Assembly: GCA_900617975.1 (NCBI GenBank)
Contig: UZAE01013117.1
Location: 2,172-26,309 of the forward strand
DNA: 24,138 nucleotides
Source of the DNA: Rodentolepis nana
Taxonomy: Eukaryota > Platyhelminthes > Cestoda > Cyclophyllidea > Hymenolepididae
Reading direction: 5' to 3'
Of this stretch, positions 1-10,413 are shown piece by piece; positions within the stretch are counted from its first letter, which is position 1; each line of letters begins with the position of its first letter. Under the pieces are notes generated by a model that made no database searches, had not been told where the DNA came from, and worked only from the letters and a program-made list of their open reading frames with translations. The translations under genes were made by a program, and so were the position numbers.

Positions 1-38
<38 letters not shown>

Positions 39-44
39 ACCCCC
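1..44. repeat. Homopolymeric C tract at the left edge
   Basis: Thirty-eight consecutive C, one A, then five more C. On the minus strand this is a long G run lying beyond the 3' end of the Cys/Pro-repeat gene. Length in such tracts is often unreliable in assemblies, and the tract may continue to the left of the window. Confidence 0.95.
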
Positions 45-489
45 AACAGTATAGAGACTGAAAAGTAATGAATTAGACCTATTCAATTGAGATTAAAGGC
101 TACTCTTTGAAAGTTTCATTCATAGAGTTTAATTAATAACGAAATAGTGTTCTCTAGGTCTAATGCTGTACACTATATGTCAGACGGGTTAAGTAATAGT
201 ATCCAGTCTCTTGATCATGACAACTAGAATGAGTGCCACAACATTTATTACTCCAAAGTCCGTATAACGGTCTTTTCCCAAACGCTCATTAGATACAAAT
301 TGATGTCATCATAGTGTCTTCCTAGTAAATAGCTTAATGTCGGACATCCGCCTCTTTAGCCCTATTTAATCACTTTTTAATTCGTTAATCCTATTGAAAT
401 CATTATTCGTTAGTATAGTGATAACCTTTAAAGTTAAACCGTTGAAATTTTTTAGCCTTTAATTAAAAGAACCATAAATCATACTTTGC
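45..489. other. Non-coding interval, nothing recognised
   Basis: AT-rich sequence between the C tract and the candidate poly(A) signal of the Cys/Pro-repeat gene. I see no coding potential or repeat here. Confidence 0.5.
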
Positions 490-495
490 TTTATT
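490..495 (-). terminator. Candidate poly(A) signal of the Cys/Pro-repeat gene
   Basis: AATAAA on the minus strand, about 170 nt beyond the stop codon at 665-667. It is the first canonical hexamer I find downstream. Assignment by position only. Confidence 0.45.
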
Positions 496-664
496 TTATC
501 CATCCACAGATTACACTAAAGTTAATAACAGAAAGGAGCACCAGCAATATTTTTGCATTTCGAAAGCATCACAATCATCACTACATTGCATAATTCGTAG
601 ATCGACTTTTTAGTGAGTAACGGCATTGTCTACTACGAATTTTTCAGGGGCATGGAGGATGTGA

Positions 665-1645
665 TCACTGTCCCTGCAGGCCGGGGCCAGGAACTGGAAG
701 AAAGCGAAATGGTGCGTTCGGGATTGGATACGGTCGGTGTGGACGTGGGTATGGTGGAAGCTGGGGCCTGAAAGGACGTGGCATTGGTTGAGGGAATGGC
801 ACAAAAGGTGGCCTTTGATGTGGTCCAGTTTGTGGATAGAGTCTAGGATGTGGGTGTGGGTGTGGACAAGGCTGCGGACAAGGCATTGGACATGGTCTAG
901 GACATGGTTGACAGCAGGGTTTTGGGCAAGGTATTGGACAAGGTATAGGACAAGGCCTAGGACATGGTCGACAGCAAGGTATTGGACATGGTCTAGGACA
1001 TGGTTTTGGGCATGGCCGGCAGCATGGTATTGGGCAAGGTCTAGGACATGGTTGACAGCAAGGTATTGGGCAAGGTCTAGGACATGGTCGACAGCAAGGT
1101 ATTGGGCAAGGTCTTGGACATGGTTTTGGACATGGTCGGCAGCATGGTATTGGGCAAGGTCTAGGACATGGTGGTGGACAAGGTATTGGACATGGTCGAC
1201 AACAAGGTATTGGACATGGTTTTGGGCAAGGCATTGGACAAGGTATGGGGCAAGGTTTGGGACATGGTCGGCAGCAAGGTATTGGACAAGGTTTAGGACA
1301 TGGTTTTGGACATGGTGGGCAGCATGGTATTGGACAAGGTTTAGGACATGGTCGACAACAAGGTATTGGACATGGTCTCGGACATGGTTTTGGGCAAGGC
1401 ATTGGACAGGGACATGGTACTGGACATAGTCTATGGTGTGGATGATGATACGACTTATGCACTAATGATTGAGATTGTGGTCCTGGATATGGCAGTGGGT
1501 TTTGACCCTGCATGGGATAAGGCTTTTCAACTGATACAGGCTTAGAGGCATCATTATCAAGCCTTTGTTGATATTGACCGCTGACTGAGAAAAACAATAG
1601 TAAAAGGCTCAGCAACTTTAATGACCCACGATTGCGGTAGGCCAT
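665..1645 (-). CDS. Secreted cysteine/proline-repeat protein (326 aa)
   Basis: A 326-residue protein from a single exon. Residues 1-23 are a signal peptide (charged start, then LLSLLLLFFSVSG). Residues 24-73 form a Pro/Gln/His linker. Residues 74-260 are an uninterrupted array of 4-residue PCPx units (x = K, R, I, M, Q) with nine PIPCC steps. I count about 58 Cys by eye, almost one residue in three. Residues 261-326 are a Cys-free, Pro-rich tail with PHPHPHP. The DNA has a 12-bp period with higher-order units of about 36 and 48 bp. A TATA box lies about 54 nt upstream of the ATG, supporting this strand and start. The composition suggests a disulfide-cross-linked, keratin-like extracellular material such as egg envelope or embryophore, but I recognise no named family. 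The antisense frames look Gly- or Trp-rich only because of the repeat. Repeat number is probably polymorphic and may be misassembled. Confidence 0.85.
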   Translation of the reverse strand: MAYRNRGSLKLLSLLLLFFSVSGQYQQRLDNDASKPVSVEKPYPMQGQNPLPYPGPQSQSLVHKSYHHPHHRLCPVPCPCPMPCPKPCPRPCPIPCCRPCPKPCPIPCCPPCPKPCPKPCPIPCCRPCPKPCPIPCPMPCPKPCPIPCCRPCPIPCPPPCPRPCPIPCCRPCPKPCPRPCPIPCCRPCPRPCPIPCCQPCPRPCPIPCCRPCPKPCPRPCPIPCCRPCPRPCPIPCPIPCPKPCCQPCPRPCPMPCPQPCPHPHPHPRLYPQTGPHQRPPFVPFPQPMPRPFRPQLPPYPRPHRPYPIPNAPFRFLPVPGPGLQGQ

Positions 1646-1698
1646 TTTGAACGTCTTGCGAATGTGATATGAAGATATTTGAATACCATTTCATCTTA

Positions 1699-1706
1699 CT
1701 TATATA
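1699..1706 (-). promoter_or_regulatory. TATA box of the Cys/Pro-repeat gene
   Basis: TATATAAG on the minus strand, about 54 nt before the ATG at 1645. Spacing resembles that of the four Cys-rich genes at the right of the window (46-50 nt), which suggests the same core-promoter layout with a very short leader. Confidence 0.65.
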
Positions 1707-2307
1707 GGAATCAAGTTCCTCACTTTAGTAAATAATGATAGCTTGTTACATCAACTAATGTTTGCCCTGTATTTTCGCATCTAAGAGAGACGCAGCTTTA
1801 ATTCAGGTGCTTACAATACATCATGTGATTCATTACTTTGTTATTAAGCAACAGTGATGCTAGTTTTAAGGTGGAAACTGACTACTCTATAAGAACACTG
1901 TACTTCTAATCTTAATCTTCTTCTCCATCTAGTCAGTACAACTAGTTCGTTAAGTTCGCTACTGTTAAAATTGTGTCCTTAGAAAATCAGCGTTCAGTTT
2001 AAAAATACTATTACTTAAAACCACCCCCCCCCCCCCCCCCCACCAAAGGGGATTTCCATTCACCAATAATCTAAACTACCAAGTTAAATTAACGAGTAAG
2101 GAAGCACCCTAAATCACGAACTCAAAGCTCTTCCAAAATTCTGGGATTCAACTTGCTAATTGAGCTTTAAAACAATTGGAGAACAGTGTATTGCTTTTAG
2201 AATTTAAATAAACAGATACATTTAATTATCTACACCCCCCCCCCTCTTACTCGCCTCACATACGACGACCCTTAGTTGACTTTATTTTAACTTTCATGAT
2301 TGTTTAG
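1707..2307. other. Intergenic region with two C tracts
   Basis: Upstream region of the Cys/Pro-repeat gene. It contains a run of 18 C at 2024-2041 and one of 10 C at 2235-2244. No gene is supported. Confidence 0.5.
2024..2041. repeat. Homopolymeric C tract (18 nt)
   Basis: Eighteen consecutive C, about 380 nt upstream of the start of the minus-strand Cys/Pro-repeat gene. With the tract at 1-44 it brackets that gene. Confidence 0.95.
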
Positions 2308-2500
2308 ATGGCTTGGTAATGACATGACTCCCTATCAAGTGGCAAGATCTTATAGCCGAGCACCTGACCGCATGTCTATCAATATGCAATTAGGATTCGA
2401 TTCTCGAAAATACCAAACTTTCAGGAACTTCCCAGTAGTCTTTGTCGAATTACCAACTCTGTGCTACCCTTCTTACATCTACGGGTACCTTTCCATCTGA
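2308..2500 (+). pseudogene. Possible kinase-like exon fragment, doubtful
   Basis: A plausible 3' splice site (pyrimidine-rich, then gtttag) precedes an open frame containing TPYQVARSYSRAPD. This resembles the TPYxVxRxYRAPE activation-segment motif of CMGC kinases (JNK/PRP4 type), but with one extra residue. No DFG segment is seen upstream and no DxWSxGC segment downstream, so it cannot be a working kinase here. It may be a decayed exon or chance. Confidence 0.2.
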
Positions 2501-2509
2501 AGTTTCTTC

Positions 2510-4289
2510 CATCATTTTCCTTTTTGCCCTCCCTATCTGCAGCCTTTCTCTCTACTAATTGCCATTAAAAGTACCAAAGAGTGTCCTATCTTCTAAACAT
2601 TTTGGCACTATTTAAAGTTAATTTAGTCTTAACCTGCAATGACCAATGGTCGTCCAATCATATTTCTCACGGCACATCCATAATACTAGGTCAACAGTTG
2701 AAGTTTTCTCAATAAATCAACTAGTGCTCCTTAACTCAATTACCTTAAATTGAGTTCACTACCGACCAAGGAATTAAAAGAAGATTATGCGGAGAATTTT
2801 GATAATTCGTTTAACATAGGTCGTTTAATCGAGTGGGGGTAGACGTGGCACAAACTTAATTCCTTCCCCAAAACATAGCCAAAATGATTTCAATGAGATA
2901 GGCATTAAGGGGTCGTATTTCTATCTCGTATAACAGTTTTTGGAAGAGGTTTATGAAGAGAAGGGCAACGAGGGGCGGATAGGAGCTCGTTAATCTAGCT
3001 AATGTCAACTTTTACAGGTGTGGAATGAAGACTTTACGAAACTAATTGTCTTCATTTGAAAAATATCTAAAACATGGAAAGGGCGGGTTTTATTAAAAGT
3101 GAACACCTTCACCTTCAAGAGTGGAAGTTTGGGAACAAGGAGGACCATGCTTCCTGCGTACCTGAAATAATCAAGCCAGGCCTTTTTTATCAGTTTGATA
3201 TTCTCTCTGTTATGTTCTATTGACCCGAATCCTCTTATTATGGAACACATGAATGATAAAAATTCTCGTTATTTTTCAATTATCCTGTTTCAAATGATTC
3301 ATTGATTTATAATCTACAGAAGGAACGTTTCGGCCAGTTGACCGGCTTCATTTGCATTCTATTCATTTGAAATAAATTTTCGATTTTTCAAGGAAGTTCT
3401 TCGTTCAACTGTATTTATCATAAGAATTTCGGAACCTTTCTCTCCGATCATCTACCTATCAACGGCTTTCATGAGTACTTTTTTGTGTTCCGATTTTAAT
3501 ATCCAGATTGTGATAATAATAATTTCACGAGGATCTTGGTTAATTTCGCATTTTTCCTCGGTAGAATGGCTCATAGATTTAGTCATCATTTTTGTAATAG
3601 TGCAGTAAATATTCCCAGACAGATTATTACTGTTTTGAATTAAGCACCTTGCTAAATCCTGTTACACAAGTTCAACATCAATGCCGACCATATAATCTTG
3701 AAAAGAGGTACATGGTCTAAATTTTTGACTTACACTCTGTAACCTTATTCACAGAGTGATAGCACAGCATGTATTCCTTTAGATAGACTCGGTACTCCAT
3801 TTGTTCAGTTGTCTGTTCCGTTTTTAACTCAATTTACTGGCTCAATAGTTTACTTTCTATTTAGCTCCTAACTCACTCATATGCCATCCATCCATTTGCT
3901 CAATCCTCAACAGCGGTATTTTTGAAGTTTAGCTAATTAGGTACTAATTGTCTTTTTTTGTCGTAAAATTGCCTTAATGCAATTGATAAATAAAGGCTTG
4001 AATGCATGAAATGTAATTCGAAGCTCTCAGTAAATATTCAACCCAAGTTAGCGTAATTTTTCATGCATACAATTGTAAAGCGTAGTATATCTATTGAAGC
4101 GTGCCGAAGTGCGTTTTGGGGAAGTTTTCTTTTTTATTATTTGAATCTACTCAAAGTTAAAGATTCCTTTTTGTTGTTGTTGTTGTTCAAAAACTTGTAT
4201 GCTGTCTGAGCATTGCTTCACAATTTAGTGAACTGAATTGCTAAAGAACATATTTTTTTAGTAATCAAATACCCAATCTCTGTCCCAAA
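2510..4289. other. Non-coding interval, nothing firm
   Basis: AT-rich sequence. A minus-strand open frame at 3005-3250 has some coding character but no recognisable domain and no flanking exons. A short TTG repeat lies near 4170-4187. Confidence 0.45.
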
Positions 4290-4528
4290 TAAACCCTGAC
4301 CTACTTTGCTGTTTGTGTGGGACACGTTGTCGCTGTGTGCGTCATCGTATGCCGCATGTCTGCTCGCCAGGATTGGGAGGTGCGGCCGTACAACTCTGTG
4401 TGCAGCGACCGTACAAATAGTGACCAATCATCAACCTCTGTTTAACCTAATCCCCCATCCTGATCATGAGTAGCTCCCCGCGTGTACACACTTTATCCGC
4501 AATATACCCACTGAATTAACGTGCTCCT

Positions 4529-4659
4529 TGCTACACGTCTGTTTCCTTTCATAGCTGGGCTATAGCTTAGCTGGTTCTGGGAGTCTAGCTGGATGTTGGA
4601 GGATCTGCCATAGAGATTTCTGAGTCAGTCAGGCTTTACTAAGGTAGCAATCCGCTACA
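4529..4659 (+). repeat. 131-bp dispersed repeat, copy 1
   Basis: Matches the reverse complement of 15458-15587 with about ten mismatches and one gap by eye. The core begins TGCTAC and ends GCTACA, and is richer in G+C than its surroundings. Weaker similarity may extend left towards 4310, where a gggacac motif is followed by degraded matches. No flanking duplication is evident. It could be part of a short non-autonomous element, for example one LTR of a miniature LTR element, but no internal coding or tRNA-like feature shows this. Confidence 0.8.
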
Positions 4660-4660
4660 T

Positions 4661-5380
4661 TTGTCTTGGTAATGATGACATTTTAAAGCCAAAACACTCG
4701 AATTGCAAAGATGTGAAATACAACCTTCTTTAAAACTGAGGAAGTATGCAAATTGAATCTATTTTTAAAGAAAATTTATCTCATTATCACACCTCATAGT
4801 CACTTTGTGAAGTAATTATTTCGTTACATTTGGGTGAAATGGCAAAATGGATAACCATATCCGATTTATCGCCCTCCTTACAGTTATGAACTAACCCCAC
4901 GAACTTGACTTACAAGTTAAAATTTTCGAACTTTTGGATTTATTTTGTCATTAAATCTTGAAATACCTAATCAGAGTACCCACTGTGATACGCTGCTTAG
5001 CGATAGTTTGATTTAAAGTAAATTCCTTTTCACAACTATCTACCTGATGACCAACTGAATATCGGTGTTTGGGGAACTGAAAAGTTGCTTAATAATTAGA
5101 TATTAACGTGAATTTGGCTTAAAAATATTTTTCTCCATGTGATTTTAATATAAAGGTAATTTATACAAAGGTCATTTGATGGGGCGAAATCAGTTAGTGA
5201 TGAAATTTGTATGGAAAAATTGATGTCGTTGATAGGAAAGTGGACCCACATACTCCCTTAAGCAAAATCCTGCCTTTGAAAGATGATCCAGAGCAGAGTA
5301 CTCAAACGAACAATAAATTGCTAATTTGAATGTATTTTTCGCGAAAAAAAGCTCAAAACCGTGCCCAACGATAAGGCTAT
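4661..5380. other. Non-coding interval, nothing recognised
   Basis: AT-rich sequence between the two repeats. I see no open frame, RNA gene or repeat that I can support. Confidence 0.5.
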
Positions 5381-5393
5381 TACATTATCCAAT
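5381..5393. repeat. Target-site duplication, left copy
   Basis: The 13-mer tacattatccaat is identical to 5709-5721 and sits immediately before the retroposon-like repeat. Confidence 0.85.
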
Positions 5394-5708
5394 GGGGGTG
5401 TGCGATAGACTTACCTCCACGTGGTGCATCCTGGGCAACGTATACTCATACGGCAAAAAAGTCCGTTAACTGACAACTGACTTCTCACTTAAAATTACCA
5501 TCAGCCCACTCTTTGTCATATTCCACTACTTCCACAGTAATCACCTCACCTTTTGCCTACCTTTGTGTCTGTTTCTTTTACATCTTTGAAACACCCTTCT
5601 CTTCACTCCCCCCCTCTACATTTTTCACTTTGATTTTCCTTCCCCTCTGTGAAGCCTGAAGTCAACTAAAGGGCTAGTGATAGCTATCATAATGCCTGCC
5701 ATTTGATA
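5394..5708 (+). mobile_element. 315-bp retroposon-like element, copy 1
   Basis: Direct repeat of 20990-21349. The best conserved parts are the first 70 bp (with gcaacgtatactcatacggc) and the last 45 bp (actaaagggct through tgccatttga). The pyrimidine-rich middle is more divergent. A perfect 13-bp duplication flanks the element, as expected for target-primed retroposition (SINE, truncated LINE or Penelope-like). I see no long open frame, no clear tRNA-type A or B box and only an AT-rich, not pure poly(A), end. The family is therefore undetermined. A CACGTG motif lies near its 5' end. Confidence 0.85.
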
Positions 5709-5721
5709 TACATTATCCAAT
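5709..5721. repeat. Target-site duplication, right copy
   Basis: Identical 13-mer to 5381-5393, directly after the end of the retroposon-like element. Confidence 0.85.
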
Positions 5722-6731
5722 AAATGAGCAATCGGGTTTCCATAAAGCAATATAGCGATTTGAACAAATTTACTGAATCATTGCTGGTAAAAGTACAACA
5801 CGTAAGGACAATCGATTTTTAAGGAAAAAGTAGCTATGTATTTTGTATACATTCGAACAACAAAATAAGCCGTTTGGTAGATGAGCAAGAACGCTAGTTA
5901 AATGTGAAGAAAAAATTTTTATGCACTATGATATGATGCGATGCTGAATTCAAATTTCCGTGAGTAGGAAATGAAGCCTCTTAATAATCGGAACCGTTGG
6001 CACACACGCCTTTTAAACTCCTAGAGAGACTGAAGTGATCAACACATATAACACCCCGCCTTGTCAATTCCCCTATTGATAACCATTTGCCTCTGAGTGC
6101 CTAGCGAAATTTCTCATCATTTCACTTACTAACAAGACCTCTGGCAATTCAAACGACCTATTTCCAACAACTCCAGCCATCTTTCCTCCATGTTCACCTC
6201 TACCTATAACAGCTTTTCTGCATCCTTCATGTAATCCAATAAAAAAAAATAAATTAGTTAGTCTCACGTTCTATTTCTTTTCGCCAAGGTACATTCCTTA
6301 CCTATTCTGCTTCTTCTTCTTACTGGGTACAACTCTACCTCAGGGAAATCTGATTTTGACTGCCAACAAGTAAAGACCATCCCACCCCCTTTCACCATAA
6401 TAAATAAACTTCTTTCCTTTTATATATTTTCTGCATTATGTTGCCCAAAATTTTCTAACATCTTAAATATGTATCCACATCCTGCAAATACTAGGACGGT
6501 TGACCTTGAAATTTTGTTTGGTTGACAAATTCTTGAGTAGGGCTGACACATGTGTTTGCAAACACAAAATGATTCAGCAAAGTGTCTTGGATTTTTTCCA
6601 ATGAGTAGGCTCAATTTGTGTATATCACCATTCTCATCCACTCGTCAATATATCTGTTAAATGTTTGATTGTTCTACCTGATTGAAAAGTAAGAACGAAA
6701 ATTACACGATAGTCGAAACAGGCAAAAGAAG

Positions 6732-6780
<49 letters not shown>

Positions 6781-8640
6781 TCTTAAACTTAAAGTTGGTT
6801 TAACCTGTTTCCGAGCACCCGAAGAAAATGGATTATAATTAATTTTATTAATATTTGGTTTATTTAATGCAAAAAGTCCTCATTTCTTTATTCCTGCAAA
6901 ATTTATGTAGTGTTTTGAGCTTATTTAAAGACTACGAAGGGGATGGTGCTGTCCCGTTCTCATTACAACAACCACAAGCACATCGACGAGAGAGACGTAA
7001 AAATGCATGGGTTTGATTTTGCACCACCAAAAGGTACATGAAATTAGTAACATGGGTGAATATACAGACATCTTGACACACATAGAACAAAATCCCCTTT
7101 GGTAGATTTTCACTTATTCGATTATTACAATCTGAATTGAAGTTAGCTTGACATACATTTTCTGGGTGGTATGATTTGTAGAGTCTTGTCACTGTTGGTC
7201 TTTACATACCTTTGTGCATTAAGTAAAAAATGTCGTAATCGAATGACCCAAAATTCTTAAGATCTCAGAGCATTTAACCATAAATTGTTTCTAAAGGTCA
7301 TCTTTCCCCTTATCCATCCAGGTTCCGTAGTGACAATATCGACTGATCATAACAGTAATTTTCACTTACTACCTAATTCTAACACAGTAGCAAATTCCGA
7401 CACAGAGCAAAAAGATTGATGATTTCGAACATTTTCGGTATGAAGAAAACCGAATCCAAATTTATGCTTATTCAAGCAACCGCCATATTTTCGTCGGTGA
7501 TTCAACTACCGTGATCTAGAGGTGTGTGTGTGCGCATGGAAAGAATTTTAAATATCTCTGTCTTATTTGTGAATAGTTTCCCAACTTTCTCCATATAGAG
7601 TTGCATATTCCACTTAATCCTCTTATTATTGTAAATTTTATCTGCGATAAAATAATTTAACTCAAAATAGTACAAAGTATATGACGCTATTCAAAATATG
7701 AATATGAATATTAATTGTTGCTACGGATCGCTGCACGAATAAGCCTAAGCTTATCTTCAGTAATCGCTATAATAGATTCCATTAGGGTTGAGAGGTTACG
7801 GTAGTTAGCTACGCAAACTCAATGATATAGGTGTTTGTTGTAGAGCCAATTTATCGGGGCAGTGTATGTCACGGACATAAAGTTGTCATAAAAACAACAA
7901 TTTTGGCTACGCTAACTTTGCTGTGGCTATTGATTATTGATTGGCTGAAGGACCTATGCCTATAGATCATAAGGTCATCTAATGGCGTTCAATGGCCGTC
8001 CGCAATTAATGGCTAAGGATCAAGTTCCCTCGTTCCATTATGTTTTACTAAATAAGAGTTTTTTCAATCCAGTCATGTTGGCATGGTGTTCTCAAGAATA
8101 TTAACTTTTCCTTCTTCATTTTATAGCCTAAGCAAACATTTCAGCAAAAACGTAGAGACAACTTTGTTACGGAATTTTATATAAAATGGGAGACCATAGT
8201 CGTTGCGGAATTATGCTAATTCGAAAATTTCTTTAAGAGCAATTATGCCACTTTTAAAGCCGTACTGTAAATGTAAGTTTAATTTTGAATAATAATGAAA
8301 ATATTATGAGAAATTAAATTAAACAGAATTCTTTTTGTCATAAAGTGATAATTTGCATAGAATAACTTAAAATTTAACAGAATAAAATTGCTGGTTGATA
8401 GCTTACTTATCTAACATTTTAATTAACTTCGATGTTTGAACCTAAAATTTGCATTCTTTGCAAGTTTTACAATATGCTTAGTCAGTAAGAAAACAAATTA
8501 AAATAGTCGTTAAAATGATCATATACTTTATATTTTTCGTACTTTCAGCTAAGTAGTTTAGGAAACGTTCTTTGTTTTCATTCTCCAAGGTTATTCATTT
8601 CGAACTTCGTTTTGAACGCGTTGTGGTCGTGACCTGTAGG
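5722..8640. other. Long non-coding interval
   Basis: Nearly 3 kb without a supportable gene. It holds the AC microsatellite at 6743-6776. Short open frames on the minus strand (6073-6267, 6420-6641, 6925-7192) have no recognisable domain and unremarkable composition. The last few hundred bases are AT-rich and would be the promoter region of TMA7. A pyrimidine-rich 3' splice-like site (ctttcag) near 8543-8549 could mark a 5' UTR intron of that gene. Confidence 0.5.
6743..6776. repeat. AC dinucleotide microsatellite
   Basis: About 17 uninterrupted AC units, preceded by two degenerate acacat units. Likely length-polymorphic. Confidence 0.95.
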
Positions 8641-8823
8641 ATGAATCGTAATGGTGGAAAGAAGAAGCCTTTAAAGAAACCAAAGAAGGCAGAAAAAATC
8701 GTGTATGAAGATGATTCGGCGAATAATCAGAAGGAGAAAATTAACGCGAAACTATTGGAGGAAGCTAAGAAGAAGGCTCAAAAAGGACCACTTGGTGTCG
8801 GCAAGAATAAGATCACCAGATAG
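8641..8823 (+). CDS. TMA7: Translation machinery-associated protein 7 (TMA7)
   Basis: A 60-residue, highly charged Lys/Glu-rich protein in one exon. It matches the TMA7 (CCDC72) family along its whole length. Residues 5-15 read GGKKKPLKKPK, the family hallmark near the N-terminus. A central acidic/Gln stretch (EDDSANNQKEK) is followed by a coiled-coil-like LLEEAKKKAQKGPLGVG and a basic end. Animal TMA7 is about 64 residues, so the length fits. The frame stays open upstream to 8572, but the ATG at 8641 aligns with the family start and the upstream residues do not resemble it. In yeast and animals the protein is associated with ribosomes, and its exact role is poorly defined. The gene converges with the ribosome-assembly gene NOG2 about 1.6 kb downstream. 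I find no convincing AATAAA close after the stop. Confidence 0.9.
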   Translation: MNRNGGKKKPLKKPKKAEKIVYEDDSANNQKEKINAKLLEEAKKKAQKGPLGVGKNKITR

Positions 8824-10413
8824 CTCTAGTTTTCCCCCTATGTGTGCTGTACTTTGTGTGACATAAATTTATTCATTATTATACCATTTATCCTTTCGGT
8901 GCCAATTGTTATTTTTGTTTTTCTATCAATATTAATTTTGGCAAATTTTCTAATGGGTTCCGGTATAAATGAGGTTGTTAAGGAATTTTTGCTCTTTTCC
9001 AAGTGGTTTGTGTTTAAAGCTGCCATATTTTCTATTTGTTTTTTTTGACTTTCTCTTTGGCAATTATTAGGCTTTTATATTCATTTCCCAAGTTACAGTT
9101 ACTTTTCTTTTATTCATTGTTTTTTCTTAATATTCCGTGTGTGAGGGTGGTTTTTATGTTCATTTTGCTATTATTTAGTTGGTCAAATTGTTGTCTTCTT
9201 TGTGTCTTCAACAGTACATTGACTATAGTTTACATTTTTGTATTTTGTTTCGTATTATTGACGGAATACTATTCTATTTTTTTAGGCAATTTAGATGTGA
9301 CCGATCGGATGAAATAGAACTCTGTAATAAGTGGTTGTGGCACGAATTTCGAGCATTGCTCATTATGACCTGTTAGTGTCTTGATGCAAAAGTGTGAAAC
9401 GTGGTTGCCAACTGGCCTTATTATCAAGACTTTTTTTTCAAATGTAAAACGCAGAGGGAAGCGCCTCTTTCCAAAATGACTTGTGTATTAGCCCTAATCT
9501 CCGCCAATTACAATTGTCTGATGTGATTTGGTTTTTATTTGAATTGCATGCTGTTAGTTTGCAATATCCATGGTCATGTCGGCGAAAGTTTGATTTCAAG
9601 TCCTCGAGTGATTTACAAAGTGGATTTCAGTTTTTTATCCATTCTGTATAGGTTAATTTTTCGATTTAAATCGTATTGCTAGCCTTTGAAATTAGAATCT
9701 CGTTTTCTTCTTGATACCTATAGTGAGAAACGCTCTTGCTCTCCACACTTTTAAGAGGTTTTAACCGTTTGCTGTATGTTTCATGGCATCTGCCAATCCA
9801 ATTGTAATTTGTTCAATATTAGAGGAAAGTGTAAATTGCACTACTTCAAAGATTGGATAATGATATTTCATCCACCCTATCAGAACCTTTAACAGATATG
9901 ATCTTGGTTAGGAAGCTTTAATTTTAGGAAAATATTTTTGCTTTTCCTGGTGCGTTTATGATTCAGTCGCAAGTTCCACACATCACTTTAGTATGAATCC
10001 GGTTGTTAGGTAAGGAAGATGATTTAGTAGGTATTCAGGTAAAGTTGTTCGCGTTAATTGGAAACGTAGTGGGTATTAGACAAACCAAATTTAAGAAGTA
10101 GAGTGCCTTCCAATATTCAACTCAAACTGATATTACCACACGGCACATTCTCGATTTAGTACCTGTATATCACTCTGTAATGTTATTTCAACGATAGTTT
10201 AACCTATTTTGGGTTAATCGTTCCCGCAACTTGCATTTTATCGAGCTTGCGACATACACGCACAAGTTAGTTGAATTCAGTAAGTAGAAATACTGCTATA
10301 TATATATATATCGACCTTCAGTAAATTACAATAAAAAACAGTGGAGACAATTTGGGAAAATATGTACATATACATGCCAAATAAAGATGAACAGGTTCAC
10401 CAATGCAGCAAAT
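8824..10413. other. Convergent spacer between TMA7 and NOG2
   Basis: Strongly T-rich on the + strand just after TMA7. The long open frames there (8842-9048, 9036-9317, 9179-9376) are Phe/Leu/Ile-rich, as any T-rich sequence would be, so I do not call them. A short TA run lies at 10297-10311. The 3' UTRs of both neighbours probably end in this interval. Confidence 0.55.

Noticed and set aside
737..1445. Long + strand frames rich in Trp/Arg or Gly/His/Gln across the Cys/Pro-repeat gene
   Set aside because: They are antisense shadows of a 12-bp repeat. The minus strand has the ATG, signal peptide, TATA box and full-length frame. The Gly-rich frame resembles eggshell proteins only by complementarity (PCP codons).
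3005..3250. Minus-strand 81-codon frame with a donor-like site inside
   Set aside because: Some coding character but no domain, no acceptor and no neighbouring exons found.
4218..4427. Minus-strand frame next to the 131-bp repeat, considered as a transposon gene
   Set aside because: Only 69 codons, no transposase or reverse-transcriptase motif.
5041..5090. ctgatga motif, considered as a hammerhead ribozyme core
   Set aside because: No stem II followed by gaaa and no pairing flanks could be found.
6073..7192. Several minus-strand frames of 62-86 codons
   Set aside because: No recognisable family, no shared structure, and lengths expected by chance.
8842..9376. Hydrophobic + strand frames that look like membrane proteins
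   Set aside because: The DNA is T-rich, which by itself gives Phe/Leu/Ile-rich translations. Frames overlap each other and have no conserved motif.
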